A DNA stretch of 18,927 nt, taken from Patescibacteria group bacterium. GTDB lineage: Bacteria > Patescibacteriota > Patescibacteriia > UBA2169. A program made the position numbers and the translations under genes. Location: the NCBI GenBank assembly GCA_018830465.1, contig JAHJSI010000007.1:1-18927 (forward strand), written 5' to 3'. The notes under the pieces were generated by a model. That model did no database searches. It saw nothing but the letters and a program-made list of their open reading frames with translations, and was not told the origin of the DNA. This document shows, one piece after another, positions 6,780 through 13,179 of the stretch; positions within the stretch are counted from its first letter, which is position 1; each line of letters begins with the position of its first letter.

Positions 6780-8465
6780 ATGGATAAGATAGCGCATTCA
6801 CTAAATAAGTCAGATGATGTGACAGCTCTGGCCCTGACAAACTTCCGCAATGAGAAGCGGCGTTTTGGCATTAAAGAGGATGATCGCCGCAGACATGTGT
6901 ATTTAATCGGAAAAACAGGAATGGGAAAATCTACTGTGCTTGAGAATATGATTATTCAGGATATACAGAATGGAAAAGGAGTCGCGGTTGTGGATCCTCA
7001 CGGTGATTTAGTTGAAAAAGTTATTAATTATATTCCGAGTGGCCGCGTGAATGACGTAATTTATTTTAATCCAGCTGATTTGGATTTTCCAATCGCGTTC
7101 AATGTGTTTGAAAAAGTGGATCGCTCTCATCAGCATTTGATCGCGTCTGGCTTGATTGGAATTTTCAAAAAATTATGGGCAGATTCATGGGGTCCGCGTC
7201 TTGAATATGTTTTGCGCAACGCAATCCTGGCCTTGCTGGAATATCCTGATTCAACTTTGCTTGGAGTAATGCGCCTTTTGGTTGATAAAGGATATCGCAA
7301 AAAAGTTATACAAAAAATTACAGATCCAGTGGTCCGCTCATTCTGGCTTGATGAATATTCAAAATATCCTGATAAATTCCAGTCAGAAGCAATTGCTCCT
7401 ATTCAGAATAAAGTAGGCCAGTTTTTATCAAGCCCTGTTATTAGGAATATTGTTGGGCAGGTAAAATCATCTTTTTCAATGCGTGACATAATGGATAATA
7501 AAAAGATTCTTTTAATGAATTTGGCAAAAGGAAGAGTTGGAGAAGACAATTCCGCCTTGCTTGGAGCAATGCTTATTACAAAAATACAGATGGCCGCGAT
7601 GAGCAGAGTGGATATTCCTGAAGAAGAAAGGCAAGATTTTTATTTATATGTTGATGAGTTCCAGAATTTCGCGACAGAATCTTTCGCGAATATATTGTCT
7701 GAGGCCCGCAAATACCGGCTTAATTTGATTATCGCGCATCAATATATAGAGCAATTGGATGATTTAGTGCGAGCTTCTGTATTTGGAAATGTTGGCACTA
7801 TAATGCTGTTTAGGATTGGAGCAACTGACGCCGAAGAATTAGTAAAAGAGTTTGAACCGTATTTTGTTGAGGAAGACTTAGTTAATCTTGGAAAGTATGA
7901 TGTTTATATGAAGTTGATGATTGATGGGATTTCTTCTCAGCCATTTTCCGCGACCACAATGCCTCCCATTTCAGGTGAAACAGAAAATAGAGATAAAGTA
8001 ATAAAGATTTCGCGCGAGAGGTACGCGACAAAACTTGAGATTGTTCAGGAAAGAATCATACGATGGAGCGAGGCAAACAGGGATGGTGGTGATGCGAGCG
8101 CAGATGGGCGTGGCGCGCAAAGGCCTAGATCTATTGATAAGTCAATTCCATCGCCGCGTGGCCGCAGTGATGAGAATCGCGGCAATAAGAAAGATGAAGA
8201 AGATAAAGACCTGCCATACACAGCAGAATGCGGAGTGTGCGGCGCTGAAACGCATTTATCTTTTAAGCCAGACAACAAGCGCCCTATTTATTGCAAATCA
8301 TGCTTAAAGAAAATTCGCAATGGTGAAATTCCTCATTTAGAGCCGAAGCATAATGAGCGCAAAAAATCATCTGATTCTGATAAAGAGAGCAATAATAAGC
8401 CGCAAATTCCCGGCATGTCTCTTTCTGATGCTATTCAACAAGGCGTACAGAAATTTAGAGGGTAG
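6780..8465 (+). CDS. VirD4/TraD-like DNA-transfer ATPase with C-terminal zinc ribbon
   Basis: A 561-aa P-loop ATPase of the type IV secretion coupling protein / HerA-FtsK superfamily. Walker A is GKTGMGKST (44-52), followed by VAVVDPHGDLVEK. Walker B is FYLYVDEFQNF with D292 and E293. The TraG/VirD4-like signature ILSEARKYRLNLIIAHQYIEQL follows, then a sensor-like region. A charged, low-complexity linker (about 425-480) leads to a zinc ribbon C484-x2-C487-x17-C505-x2-C508. There are no transmembrane helices, unlike classical VirD4, so it is either soluble or recruited to a membrane partner. No relaxase, VirB or pilus gene is nearby. It is first in an operon with mnmA and pcm, which are unrelated housekeeping genes. 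It may move or pump DNA (conjugation, uptake or segregation); the substrate is unknown. Confidence 0.85.
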   Translation: MDKIAHSLNKSDDVTALALTNFRNEKRRFGIKEDDRRRHVYLIGKTGMGKSTVLENMIIQDIQNGKGVAVVDPHGDLVEKVINYIPSGRVNDVIYFNPADLDFPIAFNVFEKVDRSHQHLIASGLIGIFKKLWADSWGPRLEYVLRNAILALLEYPDSTLLGVMRLLVDKGYRKKVIQKITDPVVRSFWLDEYSKYPDKFQSEAIAPIQNKVGQFLSSPVIRNIVGQVKSSFSMRDIMDNKKILLMNLAKGRVGEDNSALLGAMLITKIQMAAMSRVDIPEEERQDFYLYVDEFQNFATESFANILSEARKYRLNLIIAHQYIEQLDDLVRASVFGNVGTIMLFRIGATDAEELVKEFEPYFVEEDLVNLGKYDVYMKLMIDGISSQPFSATTMPPISGETENRDKVIKISRERYATKLEIVQERIIRWSEANRDGGDASADGRGAQRPRSIDKSIPSPRGRSDENRGNKKDEEDKDLPYTAECGVCGAETHLSFKPDNKRPIYCKSCLKKIRNGEIPHLEPKHNERKKSSDSDKESNNKPQIPGMSLSDAIQQGVQKFRG

Positions 8466-8475
8466 AATTTTTGTT

Positions 8476-9567
8476 ATGTCAAAACAAGATTCTAACAATA
8501 ATAATATAACTATCGCGGTAGCAATGTCAGGCGGAGTGGATTCATCCGTATCAGCCGCGTTATTAAAAAAGCAGGGTTATAATGTGCTTGGTTTTTATAT
8601 GAAGAATTGGGGCGATGATATGCGTGGTTTTAAAAAATCAGAAGGTCAGTGGCTGAAAGACAGAGAAGATGCCATGCGCGCGGCTGCTAAGTTTGATATC
8701 CGGTTTCATACGCTTGATTTTAAGAAGGAGTACCAAGATTTGGTGCTTAATTGCTTCTTCAGCGATTACAAGAAAGGACGCACTCCGAATCCTGATGTGG
8801 TATGCAATGAGAAGATAAAGTTTGGCGTGTTTTTAGATAAAGCTGTTGAGATGGGAGCAGACATGATTGCGACAGGACATTATGTGAGGAAATCCCAGAT
8901 TCCAAATTCCAACCAATGCCAACTGCTTAAGGGAATTGATATAAATAAAGATCAATCCTATTTTCTCTATCGCTTAAATCAAAAACAATTGTCTGAATCA
9001 ATGTTTCCTGTTGGCAAATACACAAAGCCGCAGACGCGCGAGCTGGCTAAGAAGCTCGGGTTGCTGAACCATGATAAGCATGATAGCCAGGGCGTGTGTT
9101 TTCTTGGGCATCTTGTTTTGAAAGATTTTTTGTCGCGGAAGATAAAAGAAAAACCCGGAGATATTGTTACCAAAGATGGTGAAAAAGTCGGAGAACATGA
9201 AGGGCTTTTCTGGTACACAATAGGACAGCGAAAAGGAATTAAAGTCGGCGGCACAGGGCCTTATTATGTTATAAAAAGGGATTTTGATAAAAATCAGCTT
9301 GTGGTGGCAAACAATTCGAAAGATGACGCGCTGTATTCGTCTGAAGTAGAAATTGAGGATGTTAGTTGGATTTCAGGCAAAGAGCCGCCTCAAAAGTGCG
9401 AATGCAGAATCCGTTATCGGGAGCCATTGACAAAGTGCGCTATTACAAGGCAGGATGAAGGCGCGTATCGCGTTAAGTTTGAAAAACCGCAATTCGCGGT
9501 CGCGAGCGGACAATCACTTGTTCTTTATCAAGGAGAAATATGCTTAGGAGGAGGAATAATCAAATGA
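8476..9567 (+). CDS. mnmA: tRNA-specific 2-thiouridylase MnmA
   Basis: MnmA adds sulfur at U34 of tRNA-Lys, -Glu and -Gln in an ATP-dependent reaction. The protein is 363 aa, a usual length. The PP-loop SGGVDSS lies at residues 18-24. The catalytic cysteines are C110 in NPDVVCNEKIKFG and C208 in DSQGVCFLG. The tRNA/ATP motifs GHYVRK and NKDQSYFLYRL are present. The C-terminal domain includes FWYTIGQRKGIKVGG and a final beta barrel. The ATG at 8476 fits the family N-terminus; the frame is open upstream but would overlap the ATPase gene. It starts 10 nt after the ATPase stop and overlaps pcm by 4 nt. Confidence 0.96.
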   Translation: MSKQDSNNNNITIAVAMSGGVDSSVSAALLKKQGYNVLGFYMKNWGDDMRGFKKSEGQWLKDREDAMRAAAKFDIRFHTLDFKKEYQDLVLNCFFSDYKKGRTPNPDVVCNEKIKFGVFLDKAVEMGADMIATGHYVRKSQIPNSNQCQLLKGIDINKDQSYFLYRLNQKQLSESMFPVGKYTKPQTRELAKKLGLLNHDKHDSQGVCFLGHLVLKDFLSRKIKEKPGDIVTKDGEKVGEHEGLFWYTIGQRKGIKVGGTGPYYVIKRDFDKNQLVVANNSKDDALYSSEVEIEDVSWISGKEPPQKCECRIRYREPLTKCAITRQDEGAYRVKFEKPQFAVASGQSLVLYQGEICLGGGIIK

Positions 9568-10190
9568 TGACGAATGAAAAGATGATAAAGCATTTGTTAG
9601 ATATCGGAGCCTTGCGGTCAGAAAGAATAAAACAAGCGCTTTTGGCTTTTCCAAGAGAGGAGTTTGTTCCTGCAGAAGAATTTCATCGCGCGTACGAAGA
9701 CCATCCTCTGTTAATTGGTCAAGGACAAACTATTTCCCAGCCAAGAACTGTGGTATTCATGCTTGAGGAGCTTGGCGCGCAGGAACACGATAATGTGCTG
9801 GATATCGGCGCTGGGTCTGGATGGCAGAGCGCGCTGTTGTCGTATTTGGTCGGAAATCGCGGTCATGTATGGGCTTATGAAATACTTGAGCAGGAGGTTG
9901 GTAAATTTGGAAAGGCGAATTTAGAGAAATTTAATCTTGAAAATGTGGATTATTTTATTGGGGATGCAAGCGAGCATTGGACAGAGCACGCGCCATACAA
10001 TCGTATTATTTCTGGAGCCGCTTTCGACAATATTCCAGAAGAACTAAAGGATCTTTTGGAAATTGGAGGATGTCTGGTTACTCCAACGCAGGACCATAAC
10101 ATGGTTTGTATATCCCGCACAGCAGAAGAAGGAGAAAAAGAGTTCATAGTAAAAAACACTTTCGGTTTTGAATTTGTCCCGTTCATATAG
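9564..10190 (+). CDS. pcm: protein-L-isoaspartate O-methyltransferase
   Basis: A SAM-dependent repair enzyme that methylates L-isoaspartyl residues in aged proteins. The protein is 208 aa, as in the family. Motifs: FPREEFVP (29-36), the substrate loop GQGQTISQP (52-60), SAM motif I LDIGAGSGWQSALL (79-92), and the C-terminal FGFEFVPFI. The usual VSAAAPEIP block reads ISGAAFDNIP here. The start at 9564 was chosen because ATGA overlaps the mnmA stop and a strong AGGAGGAGG Shine-Dalgarno (9546-9554) lies 9 nt upstream. A second ATG follows immediately at 9567 and cannot be ruled out. Strong coupling to mnmA is implied. Confidence 0.93.
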   Translation: MMTNEKMIKHLLDIGALRSERIKQALLAFPREEFVPAEEFHRAYEDHPLLIGQGQTISQPRTVVFMLEELGAQEHDNVLDIGAGSGWQSALLSYLVGNRGHVWAYEILEQEVGKFGKANLEKFNLENVDYFIGDASEHWTEHAPYNRIISGAAFDNIPEELKDLLEIGGCLVTPTQDHNMVCISRTAEEGEKEFIVKNTFGFEFVPFI

Positions 10191-10191
10191 A

Positions 10192-10231
10192 AAAGCCCGA
10201 GCAATAAGGATTGCGCGGGCTTTCTTTTTTT
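10192..10231 (+). terminator. intrinsic terminator after pcm
   Basis: Arms AAAGCCCG (10192-10199) and CGGGCTTT (10216-10223) enclose a second stem, GCAAT (10201-10205) with ATTGC (10210-10214), closing on loop AAGG. A run of T (10225-10231) follows. The -35 box of alaS lies inside the right arm. Confidence 0.93.
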
Positions 10232-10239
10232 GTTATTAT
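10211..10239 (+). promoter_or_regulatory. alaS promoter overlapping the pcm terminator; predicted leaderless
   Basis: TTGCGC (10211-10216), a 17-bp spacer and TATTAT (10234-10239), preceded by TGT as an extended -10. The predicted start falls at or within about 1 nt of the ATG at 10246. Confidence 0.6.
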
Positions 10240-10245
10240 TTATAT

Positions 10246-12072
10246 ATGATTACAGCAAAAGAACTTAGAGAAAAATATTTTGAATTCTTCAAGAAAAAGG
10301 AACATGCGCTGATTCCTTCTGCTTCTTTGGTTCCTGAAAATGATCCAACAATTTTATTCACTACAGCAGGAATGCATCCTCTTGTGCCGTATTTGATGGG
10401 ACAAAAACATCCTTCAGGCAAGCGAATCGTGAACGTGCAAAAATGCGTTCGCACTGGTGATATTGATGATGTGGGGGATACTATGCATCTTACTTTTTTT
10501 GAGATGCTTGGAAACTGGTCTTTGGGCGATTATTTCAAGAAAGAATCAATTCCTTGGTCTTGGGAGTTTTTAGTTGATGAATTAGGCATTGATCCTGGTA
10601 AGTTATATATCACAGTTTATGAGGGAGATGAAAATGTTCCTCGCGATGATGAGTCAATCAAAATCTGGCAAGGTTTGTTTAAGAAAGCTTCAATCAGCGC
10701 AGGCGTAGCTGATTCGTCTTCTGGCGGCAGTATGGATGACAAGCTTCCTGGCGATATGCCTCGTATTTTTCCTTTAGGCAGAGAAGACAACTGGTGGGGC
10801 CCTGCTGGCAAGACAGGGCCATGCGGGCCTGACAGCGAGATGTTCTATGATGTTGGCAAAGACGGGTGCTCTGATGCGTGTTGTCCTGGGTGCTCATGCG
10901 GAAAATATGTTGAAATCTGGAATAACGTGTTCATGGAATACAACAAAAAGGAAGATGGAACATATGAGCCATTAGCGCAGAAAAATGTTGATACTGGAAT
11001 GGGCGTGGAGCGCACTGTGACGATTTTGAATGGAGAGGACTGTGTGTTTGAATCAGATACAATACGTCCTGTTTTGGATAAGGTGCGCGAATTAGCTGAT
11101 CAAAAGAGCGATGAGTCAGAGCGCATAATTGCCGACCATATCCGTTCAGCAGCAATGATAATATCAGATGGAGTTGTTCCATCAAACTTAGACCAAGGAT
11201 ATGTTGTCCGAAAACTTATACGACGCGCTATCCGCCATGCTCGCTTGATTGGAATTAGCGATATGTTCTGCTCAAAAGTCGCTTTAGCTGTGATTAATAT
11301 AATGCGCGGCCAATATCCTGAATTAAAAGACAATAAAGATCAAATAATCAGTGAATTTGACCAAGAAGAAGAAAAATTTACAAAAACACTTAAAAAAGGA
11401 TTAAAAAAATTTAAAGATTTGGTTTCAAAAGAAGCAATGTCAGATCAAGCAATTAACGGAAAAGATGTTTTTGATTTATTCCAGACATATGGATTTCCTT
11501 TGGAAATGACGCGAGAAATGGCTGATGAGCATGATTTGTCAGTTGATGAAAAAGGATTTTATGAAGAATTTAATAAGCATCAGGAATTATCCAGAACAGC
11601 AACTCAAGGAAGATTTAAAGGCGGACTTGCAGACAATTCAGAGCAGACAACAAAATATCATACCACAGCGCATCTTATGCTCGCGGGCTTGCGAGAAGTT
11701 TTAGGCAAGCATGTCCAGCAAAAAGGAAGTAATATTACAGCAGAGCGTTTGCGTTTTGATTTTTCCCATCCACAAAAAATGACGGATAACCAAATTTGTG
11801 ATGTGCAGGATTTCGTGAATGACGCTATTGTTTCTGATTATGATGTTGAGTGCGAAGAGATGAATGTTGATGAAGCAAAGGAAAAACACGCTGTTGGAGT
11901 GTTTGATTCAAAGTACGGCGATAAAGTAAAAGTATATACAATTGGAAATTTATCAAAAGAGATCTGCGGAGGTCCGCATGTTGAGAGAACAGGGGACATG
12001 GGCGAATTCAAGATTATAAAAGAACAGCCAGCATCCGCTGGAGTGCGTCGGATTAGGGCGGTGCTGGAATGA
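10246..12072 (+). CDS. alaS: alanyl-tRNA synthetase (short form)
   Basis: A class II synthetase that charges tRNA-Ala. The protein is 608 aa; most bacterial AlaRS are about 870 aa. The catalytic core opens with ELREKYFEFFKKKEHALIPS and FTTAGMHPLVPYLMG, and includes the GNWSLGDYFKKESI and NPDS/GPCGPDSEMFYD regions. A five-Cys cluster (C208, C212, C213, C216, C218) sits in the insert before VEIWNNVFMEYNKK and may bind metal. The editing domain has HTTAH (472-476) and C574-x3-H578, the usual zinc/catalytic set. The protein ends right after VRRIRAVLE, so the DHHA1/C-Ala domain is absent. The ATG at 10246 was chosen from the family start; an in-frame upstream start would run into the pcm terminator. 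Confidence 0.95.
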   Translation: MITAKELREKYFEFFKKKEHALIPSASLVPENDPTILFTTAGMHPLVPYLMGQKHPSGKRIVNVQKCVRTGDIDDVGDTMHLTFFEMLGNWSLGDYFKKESIPWSWEFLVDELGIDPGKLYITVYEGDENVPRDDESIKIWQGLFKKASISAGVADSSSGGSMDDKLPGDMPRIFPLGREDNWWGPAGKTGPCGPDSEMFYDVGKDGCSDACCPGCSCGKYVEIWNNVFMEYNKKEDGTYEPLAQKNVDTGMGVERTVTILNGEDCVFESDTIRPVLDKVRELADQKSDESERIIADHIRSAAMIISDGVVPSNLDQGYVVRKLIRRAIRHARLIGISDMFCSKVALAVINIMRGQYPELKDNKDQIISEFDQEEEKFTKTLKKGLKKFKDLVSKEAMSDQAINGKDVFDLFQTYGFPLEMTREMADEHDLSVDEKGFYEEFNKHQELSRTATQGRFKGGLADNSEQTTKYHTTAHLMLAGLREVLGKHVQQKGSNITAERLRFDFSHPQKMTDNQICDVQDFVNDAIVSDYDVECEEMNVDEAKEKHAVGVFDSKYGDKVKVYTIGNLSKEICGGPHVERTGDMGEFKIIKEQPASAGVRRIRAVLE

Positions 12073-12084
12073 TAATCAATTCAG

Positions 12085-12131
12085 AAAAAAAGGAGGCCAG
12101 CAACGCGTGTGGGGAAACACGTCACTGACCT
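12085..12131 (-). terminator. intrinsic terminator of the minus-strand cassette
   Basis: On the minus strand, GAGGTCAG and CTGGCCTC pair over 8 positions (one G-T wobble) around an inner stem CGTGT/ACACG with loop TTCCCC. TTTTTTT follows (12091 to 12085). On the plus strand the hairpin has no T-tract, so it should not stop alaS transcripts. Confidence 0.85.
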
Positions 12132-12137
12132 CAGGCG

Positions 12138-12160
12138 GCTAGAGAGGGGAGGTCTCTAGC
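12138..12160 (-). promoter_or_regulatory. hairpin B: perfect 8-bp stem with CCTCCCC loop at the gene-3 stop codon
   Basis: Minus-strand arms GCTAGAGA and TCTCTAGC are perfect complements around loop CCTCCCC. The stop TAG of the third cassette gene lies inside the stem. The loop is identical to that of hairpin A while the stem is unrelated, which points to an RNA-level signal. Confidence 0.6.
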
Positions 12161-12407
12161 TGTCGATAGACCACGGCTCGTGGCCTTCGAATGCACGTTG
12201 GCATGTAGCCATGCTGATGGGCTCGATCAGCGCGTGCGCTCCGTGTTCAAACTGAGCCGCTTCAATGGTCTGATGATCGCCATCGTCGATGGGCTCGCTG
12301 GGATCGTCATTCAGAAAGCCGACGAAGTTACAATGATTCATCACCTCGTCATTTGCTTCCAGATTTGGCGCGGCGGTGAGCTGATACAATCTCATCATGC
12401 CGTTCAT
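12156..12407 (-). CDS. hypothetical small acidic protein, cassette gene 3
   Basis: An 83-aa protein I do not recognise. It is acidic in the middle (GFLNDDPSEPIDDGDHQ) and has two Cys and several His (NHCNFV, HGAHAL, MATCQRAFEGHEPW). There is no signal peptide or membrane segment. The ATG at 12407 was chosen because GGAGGTG lies 5 nt upstream and because it overlaps the stop of gene 2 by 1 nt (TGATG), the typical arrangement for coupled translation. An in-frame ATG five codons upstream is possible but lies on the Shine-Dalgarno. Third gene of the minus-strand cassette; codon use is GC-richer than in the flanking genes. Confidence 0.65.
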   Translation of the reverse strand: MNGMMRLYQLTAAPNLEANDEVMNHCNFVGFLNDDPSEPIDDGDHQTIEAAQFEHGAHALIEPISMATCQRAFEGHEPWSIDS

Positions 12408-12595
12408 CACGCACCTCCACACATCGCGTTCAGGCGCTGTTCCCTGGCGCGCAAGATGTGCACGATGCGCTCCTGCTCATCGTCTGGGAGCTCGGAGGCG
12501 ATTCCAGTGATACTGTCTATGTTGAACACTGAAAGGTCGCCGACTTTCGACAGTAGCTCTGCTACTGCGAGGTTGATGGGTTCGAGGTGGGACAC
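12407..12595 (-). CDS. hypothetical small helical protein, cassette gene 2
   Basis: A 62-aa protein starting with GTG, not recognised. It is predicted helical, with a hydrophobic pattern in INLAVAELLSKVGDLSVF and a charged helix PDDEQERIVHILRAREQRL. There is no membrane segment. GGAGG (12608-12604) lies 8 nt before the GTG. It follows gene 1 after a 91-nt spacer that contains hairpin A and overlaps gene 3 by 1 nt. Its small size, and pairing with another small gene, would fit a toxin-antitoxin or phage-type module, but no family motif supports that. Confidence 0.62.
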   Translation of the reverse strand: MSHLEPINLAVAELLSKVGDLSVFNIDSITGIASELPDDEQERIVHILRAREQRLNAMCGGA

Positions 12596-12686
12596 TTATA
12601 CTACCTCCATGCTTTATCCGCAGTCGTGGGTTTGTACCCGGTACCGCGGAACGTGGTGAGGTAGATGTAGTAGGGGAGGTACTACA
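12596..12686 (-). promoter_or_regulatory. structured spacer between cassette genes 1 and 2
   Basis: This 91-nt spacer begins with most of hairpin A, then has a GC-rich stretch with TCCGC and GCGGA arms enclosing GGGT-ACAA-ACCC, then the gene 2 Shine-Dalgarno. TACCTCC of hairpin A is exactly complementary to GGAGGTA at the gene 2 Shine-Dalgarno, so the two could pair and block initiation. This is inferred from complementarity only. Confidence 0.4.
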
Positions 12687-12688
12687 TC
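12664..12688 (-). promoter_or_regulatory. hairpin A: perfect 9-bp stem with CCTCCCC loop at the gene-1 stop codon
   Basis: Minus-strand arms GATGTAGTA and TACTACATC pair perfectly around loop CCTCCCC. The stem starts within the stop codon TGA of cassette gene 1. No T-tract follows, so this is not a terminator. It shares its loop with hairpin B. Confidence 0.6.
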
Positions 12689-12977
12689 ACATCATTAGGA
12701 ATTGAGCGAAGTGGATTTGGAATTCAGCGGTTCTACGCAGTTCATAGAGGCGTTTAAAGCCCCTCAAACGGTGTTCCGCTATTTCCCAACCGCTTTCACT
12801 CGCGAACAACTGCACTTTTCGCGCTACCTCGTTCCCGGACATTCCATCCTCCAGAGACAAGAGCCATAATAGAAACTCTTGGATTCTTTCAGTGTCTTGC
12901 CCGAGAGATGCAGCGCTTCGTACTAGCTCTTGAGTGATGCTTCCCACCCCCTGTCCTTTTCCGCGACAGGCGAGCAT
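12687..12977 (-). CDS. hypothetical small helical protein, cassette gene 1
   Basis: A 96-aa protein I do not recognise. It is mainly helical: ITQELVRSAASLGQDTERI, QEFLLWLLSLEDGMSGNEVA, then a basic stretch EIAEHRLRGFKRLYELRR that could bind nucleic acid. There is no signal peptide or clear membrane segment. AAAGGAGG lies about 9 nt before the ATG at 12977, one of the best Shine-Dalgarno sites in the window. It is the first gene behind the consensus promoter at 13037-13065, with a leader of about 50 nt. Its codon choice (CTC, CTG, GAG, CGC) differs from the AT-rich neighbours, which suggests transfer. Confidence 0.68.
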   Translation of the reverse strand: MLACRGKGQGVGSITQELVRSAASLGQDTERIQEFLLWLLSLEDGMSGNEVARKVQLFASESGWEIAEHRLRGFKRLYELRRTAEFQIHFAQFLMM

Positions 12978-13036
12978 TTTCGATTTCCTCCTTTCTTGGG
13001 TTTCTGATTTGTGTGAATGAGCGATTATAGAATATA

Positions 13037-13065
13037 ATTATAGCATATCTAACAATTTGTGTCAA
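13037..13065 (-). promoter_or_regulatory. full-consensus sigma70 promoter of the minus-strand cassette
   Basis: On the minus strand TTGACA (13065-13060), exactly 17 bp, then TATAAT (13042-13037), with TGC just before the -10 as an extended element. This is a perfect consensus in all boxes, the best promoter in the window. Transcription should start near 13030. Confidence 0.88.
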
Positions 13066-13088
13066 TATATTAATATTTTGGCTAAGAT

Positions 13089-13131
13089 TAGCCCGCCTGC
13101 AACGTTGTAGCACTGCGGGCAGGCTATTTTT
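13089..13131 (+). terminator. terminator-like hairpin upstream of secA
   Basis: Arms TAGCCCGCCTGC (13089-13100) and GCGGGCAGGCTA (13115-13126) form a 12-position stem with one mismatch and one wobble, followed by TTTTT. It is plus-oriented, but the nearest upstream plus gene is alaS, 1 kb away. It may be the original alaS terminator, displaced by insertion of the cassette, or a dispersed GC-rich repeat hairpin. Confidence 0.65.
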
Positions 13132-13156
13132 GATACTTCTATTTTATCATATTTTG

Positions 13157-13165
13157 TGCTAGAAT
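13157..13165 (+). promoter_or_regulatory. extended -10 promoter of secA
   Basis: TGCTAGAAT matches the extended -10 pattern with one deviation. No convincing -35 lies at 16-18 bp. The start would be near 13172, giving a leader of about 8 nt and no Shine-Dalgarno. Confidence 0.5.
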
Positions 13166-13179
13166 TTAAGCATTAAATT

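Noticed and set aside
12092..12131. Terminator for alaS on the plus strand
   Set aside because: The hairpin is followed on the plus strand by a GC-rich sequence, not T residues; the T-tract is on the minus strand.
12180..12659. 159-codon plus-strand frame opposite the small-gene cassette
   Set aside because: No Shine-Dalgarno or plus promoter, while the minus strand has a consensus promoter, three ribosome sites and a terminator; product is Ser/Cys/His-rich and unlike a protein family.
12600..12690. Possible tRNA or ribozyme in the GC-rich cassette spacer
   Set aside because: No cloverleaf, no T-loop or CCA-end motif; only simple hairpins are supported.
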